Positions 52,346 through 61,667 of a stretch of 64,000 bases of DNA are shown here, piece after piece. This stretch comes from Fimenecus sp052169395 (GTDB taxonomy: Bacteria; Bacillota; Clostridia; Oscillospirales; Acutalibacteraceae): assembly GCA_052169395.1 (NCBI GenBank), contig JBQNCN010000003.1, forward strand, positions 1-64,000, given 5' to 3'. A program made the position numbers and the translations under genes. Under the pieces are notes generated by a model. That model was given only the letters and a program-made list of their open reading frames with translations. It was not told where the DNA came from and did not search any database. Within the stretch, counting starts at the first letter, position 1, and the number at the start of each line of letters is the position of its first letter.

Positions 52346-52467
52346 ATAATGAATTATATCTCAATCACCATAATATAATTTGTGCACAATTTAATTTAAC
52401 ATAATCAAAGAGCCCTGTCAATAAAATGAAACAAAGGCTCTTTTTTATTAAAATTCAATTTATAAAA

Positions 52468-52710
52468 CTACGATAAAATTTCATACATATCACCTGCAGT
52501 TTCTTTATTTGCATATTCATTTACCACAAGAATTTTATATTTAGTAATTTTACCACCAAAACTTATTTCAATTATATCTTGCGGTTTAACCTCTAAAGAA
52601 GCTCTTGCAACTCTACCGTTAACGTTCACATGCTTTGCATCACAAAGTTCATTTGCAACGGTTCTTCTTTTTATTATTCTTGAAACCTTTAAAAATTTAT
52701 CAAGTCTCAT
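52468..52710 (-). CDS. rqcP: RqcP-type S4-domain ribosome quality control factor
   Basis: 80 residues from the ATG at 52710 (GGTGG five bases upstream). The whole S4 domain is visible (MRLDKFLKVSRIIKRRTVANE, VNVNGRVARASLEVKP), and the C-terminal Y-x-I-L matches RqcP/YabO. It promotes poly-Ala tailing on stalled 50S subunits with RqcH. It follows tRNA-Leu across a terminator and lies upstream of the suf operon. Confidence 0.85.
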   Translation of the reverse strand: MRLDKFLKVSRIIKRRTVANELCDAKHVNVNGRVARASLEVKPQDIIEISFGGKITKYKILVVNEYANKETAGDMYEILS

Positions 52711-52735
52711 ATTTACCACCATATATAAATTCTAT

Positions 52736-52764
52736 AAAAGCCCTCAACAAGCGTTGAGAGCTTT
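52736..52764 (-). terminator. Terminator of tRNA-Leu
   Basis: 8-bp stem GCTCTCAA/TTGAGGGC (one G-T pair), six-base loop, TTTT on the minus strand; just after the CCA. Confidence 0.65.
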
Positions 52765-52846
52765 GGTGCGGATGACAGGACTTGAACCTGCACGATTTCT
52801 CACAAGATCCTAAATCTTGCGTGTCTGCCAATTTCACCACATCCGC
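52764..52846 (-). tRNA. tRNA-Leu (anticodon UAG)
   Basis: 83 nt class II tRNA: acceptor GCGGATG/CATCCGC, anticodon arm CAAGA-TTTAGGA-TCTTG giving TAG, variable arm TGAGAAATCG, T-arm GGTTCAAGTC, discriminator A and encoded CCA. Reads CUA and other CUN codons. Confidence 0.94.
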
Positions 52847-52855
52847 ATTGATGTA

Positions 52856-52884
52856 ATTATATCAAAATACACTTTTACTTTCAA
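52856..52884 (-). promoter_or_regulatory. Promoter of tRNA-Leu
   Basis: Minus-strand -35 TTGAAA (52884-52879), 17-bp spacer, -10 TATAAT (52861-52856), nine bases before the tRNA. Confidence 0.7.
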
Positions 52885-52913
52885 GAAAAATAAAAACAAC
52901 AAAAAGCTATAAA

Positions 52914-52942
52914 TAGACTTTTATTCAAAAAAAATATATAAT
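52914..52942 (+). promoter_or_regulatory. Promoter of the second GH2 gene
   Basis: -35 TAGACT (52914-52919), 17-bp spacer, -10 TATAAT (52937-52942), with AAAGGT upstream of the ATG at 52963. Confidence 0.5.
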
Positions 52943-52962
52943 TATTTAAAGGTCGTGATCAT

Positions 52963-54711
52963 ATGAAAAGTATTTTTACAAGCAACGTAAATAAAAATTG
53001 CCCACTTCCTGAATACCCTAGGCCTCAACTTAAAAGATACGGTTGGTTAAACTTAAATGGCTTATGGGACTATAAAATTTCAGGAAAACACGATATTTTT
53101 CCTGAAAACTTTGATGGTAAAATTCTTGTTCCGTTCTCAATTGAAAGTGAACTGTCAGGAGTTTGCCAAGAGTTTTTACCGTCACAAAGACTTTGGTACA
53201 GACGAACCTTCAAAATCCCTACTTCATTTTCAAAAAAAAGAATTTTATTGAATTTCGGAGCTGTAGACTGGCAATGCAAAGTGTTTATCAACAAAAAATT
53301 GGTTGGAACACACAGTGGCGGATATACCGCATTTTCATTCGATATTACCGATTTCCTCATAAATGGAGAAAATGAAATTTCAGTCTGTGTATATGATCCT
53401 ACAGATGAAGGCTATCAACCGAGAGGTAAACAAGTAAATAAAATAAAAGGATTCTGGTATACCGCCACATCAGGAATATGGCAGACTGTATGGCTTGAAG
53501 CAGTTGAAAGTTCATATATAAAAGGCATAAATTATATACCGGACATAAAAAATAAACTTATTGAAATTATTCCGGAAGTGAGTGGTAAATATGACTTTAT
53601 TAAGCTTAAAATAACTTTGGAAAACAATATAATTTATGATGATAATCTTCCTTTTTCCAATAAAATAATACTGAAAACCATAAAACTCTGGTCTCCAGAA
53701 GAACCTACACTTTATGATATTGAATTAACCCTTTTTAAAAATAATACACCATGTGATTTTATCAAATCATATTTTGCAATGCGTTCGTTCGGAATTTCAA
53801 AAGACGAAAAAGGTCTTATAAGACTTACACTTAACGGAAAACCTTATTTTCAAAGAGGACTTTTAGATCAGGGATATTTCCCAGATGGAATTTTGACTCC
53901 ACCCACAGATGAAGCTTTAAAATTCGATATTTTAGAGATGAAACGGTTGGGGTTCAATATGCTACGAAAACATATTAAAGTTGAATCTATGCGATGGTAT
54001 TATCATTGTGATAAAATCGGCATGCTTGTATGGCAAGATATGCCAAGCGGGGAAAAATATATAGGTAATTTATATGCAGGAATACTGCCCAATATTTCAT
54101 TTTGGAATAAAATTAAAGATACAAATTATAATCATTTTAACCGTTCTGAAAATAAAAGTCGTGAATGTTTTTATAATGAAATGCACGACATTATAAATCA
54201 ACTTAAATCAGTTCCATGCATTTACGCATGGGTTCCATTCAATGAAGGTTGGGGTCAATTTGATGCACTGAAAACCGCTAAAATTATTAAAAATCTTGAT
54301 GACACAAGACTAATTGACCATGCATCAGGATGGTATGATCAAGGTGGTGGCGATATGATTTCCGAACACAAATATATCTTACCCATTGCAAAAAGAAAAC
54401 AAGATGGTAAAAGAGCCTTTGTTTTATCTGAATATGGCGGTTATTCACAAAAAATTGAAGATCATGATTTCAACATAAAAAAAGCTTTCGGTTATTTAAT
54501 GTTCAAAAACAAAAAATCTCTTTCCAATGCATACAAAAAGCTTCATGAAAAACAAGTAATTCCTCAAATAAAAAACGGCCTTTGTGCAACTGTTTATACA
54601 CAGCTTACAGATGTTGAAAATGAGGTAAACGGAATATATACATACGATAGAGCTATCCTTAAAATATCAGAAAAAATTATAATAGATATAAATAAAAAGT
54701 TGAAATATTAA
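52963..54711 (+). CDS. GH2 family glycosidase, short type
   Basis: 582 residues, no signal peptide. Domains: sugar-binding (about 20-180, with PRPQLKRYGWLNLNGLWDY), an Ig-like part (about 185-275) and a TIM barrel. Catalytic residues are the acid/base E428 in WVPFNEGWGQF and the nucleophile E490 in VLSEYGGYSQ. It lacks the C-terminal beta-sandwiches of LacZ and is of the size of GH2 glucuronidase/galactosidase/mannosidase relatives; the substrate cannot be fixed. Single-gene unit. Confidence 0.85.
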   Translation: MKSIFTSNVNKNCPLPEYPRPQLKRYGWLNLNGLWDYKISGKHDIFPENFDGKILVPFSIESELSGVCQEFLPSQRLWYRRTFKIPTSFSKKRILLNFGAVDWQCKVFINKKLVGTHSGGYTAFSFDITDFLINGENEISVCVYDPTDEGYQPRGKQVNKIKGFWYTATSGIWQTVWLEAVESSYIKGINYIPDIKNKLIEIIPEVSGKYDFIKLKITLENNIIYDDNLPFSNKIILKTIKLWSPEEPTLYDIELTLFKNNTPCDFIKSYFAMRSFGISKDEKGLIRLTLNGKPYFQRGLLDQGYFPDGILTPPTDEALKFDILEMKRLGFNMLRKHIKVESMRWYYHCDKIGMLVWQDMPSGEKYIGNLYAGILPNISFWNKIKDTNYNHFNRSENKSRECFYNEMHDIINQLKSVPCIYAWVPFNEGWGQFDALKTAKIIKNLDDTRLIDHASGWYDQGGGDMISEHKYILPIAKRKQDGKRAFVLSEYGGYSQKIEDHDFNIKKAFGYLMFKNKKSLSNAYKKLHEKQVIPQIKNGLCATVYTQLTDVENEVNGIYTYDRAILKISEKIIIDINKKLKY

Positions 54712-54720
54712 TTAGATGAA

Positions 54721-54756
54721 AAACACACCGTACATAAATGTACGGTGTGTTTCAAT
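54721..54756. terminator. Bidirectional terminator between GH2 and the HAD gene
   Basis: 14-bp stem AAACACACCGTACA/TGTACGGTGTGTTT with a four-base loop; serves both converging genes. Confidence 0.8.
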
Positions 54757-54774
54757 TTTAAATACTACAGTAAT

Positions 54775-55740
54775 TTACTTTGTATATTCATAAAAGCCTT
54801 TGCCAGAATTGATTCCTGTTTCACCTTTATCTATTTTTTCTTTCAACTTTTTAAGAATCAGATTTTCTATTGAACCTTCTTCTTTACTTTTTGGATTGTG
54901 TAAAGAAATATTATATGGTGTTTCAAGTCCTATTATATCGAGTATTTGAAACGGTCCTCTGGGTGCACCCACTGCAAGTCTCCATGTTAAATCTATCGTT
55001 TCCGGATCTGCAACTCCATTAGCCCAAAGTTTCATTCCTGCATCCAAAAGTGGTACCAACAAAGAATTTAATATGTATGCAGGCTGTTCTTTATATAACT
55101 TTAACGGTATCATATTTATTTCTGCCGCAAATTTTACAACATTCTCAAAAACTGAAGCATCTGTGCCTTTATGCCCCATAACCTCAGCCGTATTATGTTT
55201 CCATATTTCATTAGCAAAATGAAGAGCACAAAATCTTTCAGAACAACCGGTATATTCCGCAAAACTGCTAGGCAACAAAGTCGATGTATTTGTACAAACA
55301 ATTGCTTTTTCAGGGATGAATTCCTTCATTGAATTATACAGCGCTTTTTTATCTTCTAAATTTTCAGACATGGATTCAATGATTATATCAGCATCTTTAA
55401 ATGCTTTTGACATATCAAGTTCAATATGAATTTTATTTTTTAAATTTTCTTGAGCTGTATTTAATAGTTCATCAATTTTTTCAGGTGTAATATTTTCCCA
55501 ATCACAAATCAATGCTCTCGGATAAAGATATATTCCCATAGGATTACCTATCAATGCTTTTGATTTTTTTAAATCCTCCAACATTTTTTCTTTGTAGTGC
55601 TCAATTTTAAGATTTGTTCTTTCTATAGAACCTTCACTGCGAAGCCAAAAAGTTGTATCATGTCCTGAATAGGCACACATCAATCCAATTTGAGAACCTA
55701 AAACTCCGCCACCAACAACAACAACTTTTTTAAATTCCAT
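54775..55740 (-). CDS. 3-hydroxyacyl-CoA dehydrogenase family protein
   Basis: 321 residues; NAD-dependent dehydrogenase of 3-hydroxyacyl-CoA or a related 3-hydroxy acid. Rossmann motif VVGGGVLGSQIG near residue 8, DIIIESMSE near 115, CTNTSTLLPSS near 142, ALHFANEIWKHNTAEVM with the catalytic His near 165, and a C-terminal helical domain (GAPRGPFQILDIIGL, GINSGKGFYEY). In clostridial butyrate pathways, the sister Hbd has about 280 residues; this one is more like distant members. Own promoter. Confidence 0.82.
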   Translation of the reverse strand: MEFKKVVVVGGGVLGSQIGLMCAYSGHDTTFWLRSEGSIERTNLKIEHYKEKMLEDLKKSKALIGNPMGIYLYPRALICDWENITPEKIDELLNTAQENLKNKIHIELDMSKAFKDADIIIESMSENLEDKKALYNSMKEFIPEKAIVCTNTSTLLPSSFAEYTGCSERFCALHFANEIWKHNTAEVMGHKGTDASVFENVVKFAAEINMIPLKLYKEQPAYILNSLLVPLLDAGMKLWANGVADPETIDLTWRLAVGAPRGPFQILDIIGLETPYNISLHNPKSKEEGSIENLILKKLKEKIDKGETGINSGKGFYEYTK

Positions 55741-55772
55741 AATATCTTCCTTTTATTGTAAATATTTTATAT

Positions 55773-55800
55773 ATAATAACATAAAAAATATAAAATTCAA
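55773..55800 (-). promoter_or_regulatory. Possible promoter of the HAD gene
   Basis: Minus-strand -35 TTGAAT (55800-55795), 16-bp spacer, -10 TATTAT (55778-55773); the tail of rpoD overlaps nothing here. Confidence 0.4.
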
Positions 55801-55806
55801 AATATT

Positions 55807-57294
55807 TTATTTATCTGTCATAAAAGCCTTTAAAAGTTTTGCTTTTGCCGGGTTTCTTATTTTTCTAAGAGCTTTTGCCTCAATCTGCCTTATACGTTCT
55901 CTTGTAACATTAAACTGTTTGCCAACCTCTTCCAGTGTTCTTTCTCTGCCATCTATAAGTCCAAAACGCATACGAAGAACCTCCGCTTCTCTCTCCTGAA
56001 GCATATCAAGTACAGTTGCAATAAGCATTTTCAATTCTGATTTTGCCGCTTCATCCTCAGGTGAAAGACTTTCTTCATCTTCAATGAAATCACCAAGATG
56101 ACTGTCTTCTTCTTCTCCTATCGGTGTTTCAAGCGATACCGGATCCTGAGCTACCCTCTGAATTTCACGAACTTTTTCTTCACTGATATTCAGATATTCG
56201 GCAATTTCTTTTTCTGTAGGCGTTCTACCCGTTTCATGTAAAATTGCGCTTTCAGCTTTTTTCACTTTATTTATAGTTTCAACCATATGCACAGGAATAC
56301 GAATTGTTCTTGCCTGATCGGCAATAGCTCTTGTTATAGCTTGCCTTATCCACCAAGTTGCATAAGTCGAAAATTTAAACCCTTTGCGATAATCAAATTT
56401 ATCAACTGCTTTGAGAAGTCCTAAATTACCCTCCTGAATCAAATCCAAAAACGACATTCCTCTACCCGTATATCTCTTTGCAATACTTACTACAAGACGC
56501 AAATTTGCCTCGGATAATTTATTTTTCGCACGCTTTTTTTCAAAATCGGTTCCTTCATCGATAATGCGTGCATATTTCATTTCCTCTTCTGAAGTCAACA
56601 GCGGAACCCTACCTATTTCTTTAAGATATACTCGTACAGGATCATCCATAGGAACATTTTTTATATCCACATCGGATGATTTTGCACCACCTACGCCCTT
56701 GCCATCTTCATAGCCTGTTTGATCCGGACTTAAATTATCATCAATATCAATTCCGTAATTTTCAATCGCCTCATAAAGCTTATCTATTTCTTCATCAGTG
56801 GCATTCTGTACAACTTCGTCAAATTTTTTAGCATCAATTTTACCGGTTGCTTTTCCTATTTTAAGAAGATATCCTATCGGATCCTTATTTTCATCAATAT
56901 CATCATCAATAATTTCTAAGTCCAAAAGATCATCGTCTATAATTTTATCATCCGGGGTATTTTTTATAAGTTCTTCAATTTCTTCATCCGTAACCGGACT
57001 CACAGCATCATCGTCCTCACCATCCTGCTCAACATCTGTTGTAAAAACATCAACATCAAGTTCGTACGTTTCCAACAAATCATTTCCTTTAACTTCTTCA
57101 AAATTTATAGTGTCTGACTTTATTTCTTTCTTTTTTTCATTTCTTTTTTTATCTGAATTTTCATCTTTTTTCGTTGTCTTCTTTTTTGATTTTGCCTTCA
57201 CCGTTTTTTCTTCAGTTTCACTTTTTTTCTGTTTTTTTACAAGTTTCTTTTCCTCTGTTTCTTTATTCATTTTTTTCTTTTTTGCTTCCGACAT
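55807..57294 (-). CDS. rpoD: Primary sigma factor SigA (RpoD)
   Basis: 495 residues, longer than the usual 370 of Firmicutes because of a Lys/Glu/Asp-rich N-terminal extension (about 1-135). Region 1.2 (DPVRVYLKEIGRVPLL near 220), region 2 (EANLRLVVSIAKRYTGRGMS, then FSTYATWWIRQAITRAIAD), region 3 (IRIPVHMVETINK) and region 4 (LRMRFGLIDGRERTLEEVG..TRERIRQIE) are all intact. GGAGA site. Downstream of dnaG, the classic macromolecular synthesis order. Confidence 0.97.
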   Translation of the reverse strand: MSEAKKKKMNKETEEKKLVKKQKKSETEEKTVKAKSKKKTTKKDENSDKKRNEKKKEIKSDTINFEEVKGNDLLETYELDVDVFTTDVEQDGEDDDAVSPVTDEEIEELIKNTPDDKIIDDDLLDLEIIDDDIDENKDPIGYLLKIGKATGKIDAKKFDEVVQNATDEEIDKLYEAIENYGIDIDDNLSPDQTGYEDGKGVGGAKSSDVDIKNVPMDDPVRVYLKEIGRVPLLTSEEEMKYARIIDEGTDFEKKRAKNKLSEANLRLVVSIAKRYTGRGMSFLDLIQEGNLGLLKAVDKFDYRKGFKFSTYATWWIRQAITRAIADQARTIRIPVHMVETINKVKKAESAILHETGRTPTEKEIAEYLNISEEKVREIQRVAQDPVSLETPIGEEEDSHLGDFIEDEESLSPEDEAAKSELKMLIATVLDMLQEREAEVLRMRFGLIDGRERTLEEVGKQFNVTRERIRQIEAKALRKIRNPAKAKLLKAFMTDK

Positions 57295-57303
57295 AATTTT
57301 CTC

Positions 57304-59079
57304 CTATTTTTTATTATCAAAATTCTCAAATAAACTTCTAAATTCATTATCATTCATTTGTGAAACGGGTTTATCTATTATTTTACGCTTTTCATCAAAA
57401 AACGTTTTAATACAATCTTTTAAGCAATCTTCATAACTTGAAGGATTGATATCTTTTATTGTTGCAAAAATTCTTGAAATTTCTGCAATTTCTTCTTCAT
57501 TGAAACTGCCTATAAAATCTGTAAAACTGAAGCTGTCTGTTCTTTTTATCGTTTCCGACATGCATGCATATACTTTTCGGTTAAAATCGGTTATAAAGAG
57601 TTCAGGTTTTAAAGCTGAAAGAGATTTATTAAGTGCCTCAGGACAGCGTGCCAAAATCGCTATAATTGTTTCTTCAGCAATTGCCGCCTTAAGATATTTA
57701 GCTCGATTCGGATTTATCTTCAAAATATCTTTAGTCGGTCTTGAAATAACCTCACGGGAACTTTTAAATTCTATATTACGTTCTTTCTTTATATTCTTTC
57801 TCGACTTATCCTCTATTTGCTTGAGCACCGCATCCTTGCTAACTCCAAGAGTTTCAGCAATTTTTCCAGCATAAAGTTCTTTTTCAACAGGATTTTTTAT
57901 TTTTGAAAGAATTTCTGCAGCACTATCTCCAAAACTCACTTTATCAGATAAATCTTCCAAATCAAACCTTGAAAGTGCAGTCAAAAGCTCATATTCCGTC
58001 ACAGAAAGGCTGTTTTTTATAAGCTCTGAAAAATATGCCACTCCATGATTTTTAATTATTTCATCAGGATCCTTTCCTCCTTTAAGGATTGCAATCTTTA
58101 TATTTACAGGTACATTTGAAAATGTGGCTATATCCTTTTTAGCAGCATTCTTTCCAGCTTCATCATTATCAAGGCACAAAACAATTTCACCACGATATGA
58201 TGAAAGTATTTTTGCCTGACGTTCTGTAAGCGCAGTACCAAGTGTGGCAACAACATTATCAAAGCCCGTGCTATGGCAAGTAACAACATCCATATTACCC
58301 TCAACCAAAACAAGATTTTCCGCCTTTGTTTTTTTTGCAAAATTTAATCCGAAAATCTCATTTCCCTTTGTGTAAACAAGAGTTTCTCCCGTATTTACAT
58401 ATTTGCGTTTATCATCACTTGACAATGTTCTGCCTGAAAACGCCACTACATTTCCTCTGACATCTACAACCGGAAACATTGCACGATTCCTGAAATTATC
58501 ATAAATACGTCCATGTTGCCCACTTTTCACAAGATCCGCTTCTTTTAACTCAAACTCTGAAAAACCTTTCTCTTTCATATACTTTACAAGAGAATCCCAT
58601 GAATTCAAAGCAAAGCCCAATCCGAATTTTTTTATTGTGAATTTGTCGAGTCCACGTTTAAAATAATATTTAAGACAATCTTTTCCTGCCTCTGTAAAAA
58701 GCATACTGTAAAAATAATTGGCCGCCTCACGATTTGCCTCATAAATTCTTCGTTTGCGTTCTGAAAAACCGCTGTCAAAATTATCCTCGGGCAAAGCAAT
58801 TCCCGATCGCTCTGCAAGAAGTTTTATTGCCTCTATATAAGAAATATTTTCAATATTTTTTATAAAAGACACTACATCCCCACCATTTTGACAACCAAAA
58901 CAAAAATATGAATTTGTATCTGGAAATACAGTAAAGCTTGGTGTTTTTTCATTATGAAAAGGACAAAGTCCTTTTAAATGCCTTCCCGCTCTTTTTAGTT
59001 GAACATATTGTGAAACAACAGTTTCAATATCATTTCTTGAAACAAGCTCAGCTATAAAATTTTCATCATACTTCAGCAT
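57304..59079 (-). CDS. dnaG: DNA primase
   Basis: 591 residues, normal length. N-terminal zinc ribbon LCPFHNEKTPSF and YFCFGCQNGGDVVSFI near 38-65, RNA polymerase domain (GFSGRTLSSDDKRKY near 210), toprim motif VLVEGNMDVVTCHS near 258 and DNDEAGKNAAKKD near 300, C-terminal DnaB-binding part. Overlaps dgt by 14 bases. Confidence 0.96.
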   Translation of the reverse strand: MLKYDENFIAELVSRNDIETVVSQYVQLKRAGRHLKGLCPFHNEKTPSFTVFPDTNSYFCFGCQNGGDVVSFIKNIENISYIEAIKLLAERSGIALPEDNFDSGFSERKRRIYEANREAANYFYSMLFTEAGKDCLKYYFKRGLDKFTIKKFGLGFALNSWDSLVKYMKEKGFSEFELKEADLVKSGQHGRIYDNFRNRAMFPVVDVRGNVVAFSGRTLSSDDKRKYVNTGETLVYTKGNEIFGLNFAKKTKAENLVLVEGNMDVVTCHSTGFDNVVATLGTALTERQAKILSSYRGEIVLCLDNDEAGKNAAKKDIATFSNVPVNIKIAILKGGKDPDEIIKNHGVAYFSELIKNSLSVTEYELLTALSRFDLEDLSDKVSFGDSAAEILSKIKNPVEKELYAGKIAETLGVSKDAVLKQIEDKSRKNIKKERNIEFKSSREVISRPTKDILKINPNRAKYLKAAIAEETIIAILARCPEALNKSLSALKPELFITDFNRKVYACMSETIKRTDSFSFTDFIGSFNEEEIAEISRIFATIKDINPSSYEDCLKDCIKTFFDEKRKIIDKPVSQMNDNEFRSLFENFDNKK

Positions 59080-60079
59080 TTTTTAAAGACTCCCACGCCT
59101 TCGGTATAAATAAATCATTGTAAACTCTTAAAAGATAACTGTCACTCATTCCTGCAACATAATCACACGCAGCTCGCTCCACTCCGTCAGTTTTACATAT
59201 CTCAAGATATTCACCCTTCATCTTCTCCGGATTATTATAAAAATATTTAAAAAGTTTTACTATAAGTTCCTGAGCTTTTGCCTCTTCACCTTTACAAACA
59301 GGATTAGTATAAACATTTATGTACAAAAAATCATATAACTCATCAAGTGCGGACTTTGTTTTATCATCATATAAAATATCTACACCACTATTATTTATTA
59401 CAGACATAACAAGCGTATTTATACGTTCTGTTTTTGTGTTTCCAAGCGTTTCTCTTATATTTTCAGGTATATCATTTTCTGAAATAACACCTGCAATTTT
59501 AGCATCATCAATATCATGATTTACATATGCTATTTTATCAGAAATTTTGACTATTCTGCCTTCAAGAGTATCAGCCTCTTTGCCTGTCGTATGACAGACA
59601 ATACCATCTCTAACTTCATAAGTAAGATTAAGTCCTACACCATTTTTTTCTATTCTGTCAACAACACGTAAACTTTGCTCAAAATGTTTAAATCCAAAAC
59701 TTGCAACGGCATTCAATGCCCTTTCTCCTGCATGTCCGAATGGTGTATGTCCCAAATCATGACCAAGCGCTATTGCCTCGGTCAAATCCTCATTAAGACG
59801 AAGTGCCCTTGCAATTGTTCTTGCAATTTGTGCAACCTCCAGCGTATGAGTAAGTCTTGTTCGATAATAATCTCCTTCCGGTGCCAAAAACACCTGTGTT
59901 TTATGTTTTAACCGCCTAAATGCACGGCAGTGAATTATTCTATCCCTGTCTCTTTGAAATGAAGTTCTTACTTCATCTTGCGTTTCAGGAGACAATCTCC
60001 CCTTTGTATTTTCGGAAAGACATGCACTTTCACATAATATAAGACGTTCATTTTTTTCAGTTTGTTCACGAATATTCAA
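59066..60079 (-). CDS. dgt: dGTP triphosphohydrolase
   Basis: 337 residues, HD-domain phosphohydrolase that cuts dGTP to deoxyguanosine and triphosphate. The HD metal motif is in TLEVAQIARTIARALRLNE and AIALGHDLGHTPFGHAGE near 75-125, with DIDDAKIAGV near 185. The start is TTG at 60079, with AGGA seven bases upstream; RDRIIHCRAFRRLKHKTQVF near 50 is the usual start-region motif. Leads dnaG-rpoD. Confidence 0.93.
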   Translation of the reverse strand: MNIREQTEKNERLILCESACLSENTKGRLSPETQDEVRTSFQRDRDRIIHCRAFRRLKHKTQVFLAPEGDYYRTRLTHTLEVAQIARTIARALRLNEDLTEAIALGHDLGHTPFGHAGERALNAVASFGFKHFEQSLRVVDRIEKNGVGLNLTYEVRDGIVCHTTGKEADTLEGRIVKISDKIAYVNHDIDDAKIAGVISENDIPENIRETLGNTKTERINTLVMSVINNSGVDILYDDKTKSALDELYDFLYINVYTNPVCKGEEAKAQELIVKLFKYFYNNPEKMKGEYLEICKTDGVERAACDYVAGMSDSYLLRVYNDLFIPKAWESLKNAEV

Positions 60080-60122
60080 AACTTATTCCTTTTTTCTTTC
60101 TAATAATATATACGCAAAAAAA

Positions 60123-60761
60123 TTATAAATTACTCTTTTTCTTTAAAAAAATATTTTTTTTATATTCAGGAATTAACGATCCATTTGAAAACTCATTTAT
60201 ATCCTCAAGCTGTTTTTTAATATTTTCTTCTTTAATCGCAAAGCTAACATTAATCTTTTCAGCATAACATGTATTTAAAAGTTTAGCCGAATTTTTATCA
60301 AAACTTGAGATAAGTTTTCCATAATCAGCATAACCGGTCTCAACCTCAAAAGTATAATATCTTTCAAATGAACAAAATTCAGAATTTTTCAAAGCAAGTT
60401 CCGCAGCTTCTCCATAAGCTCTAACAAGTCCTCCTACTCCTAAAAGCACTCCGCCAAAATATCTTGATACTGCAATACATGTATCATAAAATTGTCCACC
60501 CTTCAAAATATCAAGAATAGGCTTTCCTGCAGAACCAGAAGGCTCTCCGTCGTCACTTTGTCTTTCCACTCCGCTCAAGAGTCTATATGCAAAACATATA
60601 TGTCTTGCATCAGAATATTTCTTTTTATATTCGGAAATAAAGAGCATTGCTTCTTCTTCTTTTGAAACAGAAATGCATTCTCCAAAAAATCTTGACCGTT
60701 TGACTGTTATTTTTGAAGTTCCATTTTTACATATGCTGTTATAAAATAAAATTTCAGACAT
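60123..60761 (-). CDS. yigZ: YigZ/IMPACT family protein
   Basis: 212 residues from the ATG at 60761. N-terminal UPF0029 domain with SRFFGECISVSKEEEA, DARHICFAYRL, SDDGEPSGSAGKPILD and VSRYFGGVLLGVGGLVRAYGEAAELAL, the classic family motif, then a short domain. Yeast members bind the Gcn1 stress regulator; the bacterial role is unclear. Longer TTG frames start inside the rpmE terminator and are rejected. No Shine-Dalgarno site is seen. Confidence 0.88.
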   Translation of the reverse strand: MSEILFYNSICKNGTSKITVKRSRFFGECISVSKEEEAMLFISEYKKKYSDARHICFAYRLLSGVERQSDDGEPSGSAGKPILDILKGGQFYDTCIAVSRYFGGVLLGVGGLVRAYGEAAELALKNSEFCSFERYYTFEVETGYADYGKLISSFDKNSAKLLNTCYAEKINVSFAIKEENIKKQLEDINEFSNGSLIPEYKKNIFLKKKSNL

Positions 60762-60771
60762 TTTTATATAT

Positions 60772-60798
60772 CGAAAAAACGGCACCAAAGGTGCCGTT
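60772..60798 (-). terminator. Terminator of rpmE
   Basis: 9-bp stem AACGGCACC/GGTGCCGTT, three-base loop, six Ts on the minus strand. Confidence 0.85.
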
Positions 60799-60811
60799 CA
60801 ACCGTTTTTTC

Positions 60812-61015
60812 TTATTTGCCGAGGTTAAATCTTTTGTTGAATCTCTCAACACGTCCACCTGTATCAACAAGCTTCTGCTTGCCTGTAAAGAACGGATGAC
60901 AAGCTGCACAAATATCAACTCTTAAATTCTCTTTTGTAGAACGAGTTTTATATTCAGCACCGCAAGCACAACGAACCGTTGTTTCCTTATACTCGGGATG
61001 AAGGTCTTTTTTCAT
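60812..61015 (-). CDS. rpmE: 50S ribosomal protein L31 (zinc-binding form)
   Basis: 67 residues: HPEYKETTVRCACGAEYKTRST, then DICAACHPFFTGKQK near 30-50. The C-A-C and C-A-A-C cysteines mark the zinc-bound (C+) type used when zinc is plentiful; a zinc-free paralogue may exist elsewhere. AGAGGTGAT site. Single-gene unit with its own terminator. Confidence 0.95.
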   Translation of the reverse strand: MKKDLHPEYKETTVRCACGAEYKTRSTKENLRVDICAACHPFFTGKQKLVDTGGRVERFNKRFNLGK

Positions 61016-61088
61016 TTATATCACCTCTCGAATTTGTCTTAACAATTAGATAGGATAACATTATATTTAAAAAATTTCAAGTACCAAT

Positions 61089-61667
61089 TTATGCTTTTAT
61101 CTTTTTTACTCTATCAAGCACAATTTTTGAAAGGCTTGCCGCTGCAGTGATTTTTAATAAATCCCATGGTATAAAAGGAAACACACAAAGAGAAAGAGCC
61201 TTGCTTATCTTTATCTCACCCTTAATCTTTGAATAAACGATAAGAAACCAAACTGTACCGAAAACATAAAGAAATAAAAGTGCCACCACCATAGCCACAA
61301 ACATAAACCATATTTTTCCATTAAAACGTTTTTTCAATGTTCCTGTAATAACCCAATAAATAAGTCCTGAACATAAAAAGCCTAGAATATAGCCTCCTGT
61401 AGGTCCCATAAGGACTCCCCATCCGCTTTTAAAACCTGCAAAAACGGGAACTCCGACTGCACCTATTAAAATATAAATAAATATAGCTAAAGTTCCTTTT
61501 TTTCCGCCAAGCATACCAAGTGCACAAAAAACTCCAAAAACCTGAAGTGTAAATGGAACCGGACCCGGAATTGTAATAAAGGCACAAACTGATATAAGTG
61601 AGGCAAAAACTCCTATTAATACAATATCAAAAGTTATGTTTTTATCCGCATTCTTTTTTTCAGTCAT
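61089..61667 (-). CDS. bioY: BioY-type biotin transporter
   Basis: 192 residues with six membrane segments. ECF-transporter S component for biotin: IPGPVPFTLQVFGVFCALGMLGGKKGTLA near 35-65, GVLMGPTGGYILGF near 90, LSLCVFPFIPWDLLKI near 160. The ATP-binding partners are not next to it. The start at 61667, with GAGG seven bases upstream, overlaps proS by 8 bases; a TTG ten codons earlier would lie deeper in proS. Confidence 0.9.
   Translation of the reverse strand: MTEKKNADKNITFDIVLIGVFASLISVCAFITIPGPVPFTLQVFGVFCALGMLGGKKGTLAIFIYILIGAVGVPVFAGFKSGWGVLMGPTGGYILGFLCSGLIYWVITGTLKKRFNGKIWFMFVAMVVALLFLYVFGTVWFLIVYSKIKGEIKISKALSLCVFPFIPWDLLKITAAASLSKIVLDRVKKIKA

Noticed and set aside
52407..52446. 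AAAGAGCC/GGCTCTTT pair as a terminator of rqcP
   Set aside because: The loop is 21 bases and the T-run is on the wrong side for the minus strand; it may only be a coincidental or weak structure.
60762..60788. TTG start extension of YigZ
   Set aside because: The TTG sits in the loop and stem of the rpmE terminator.
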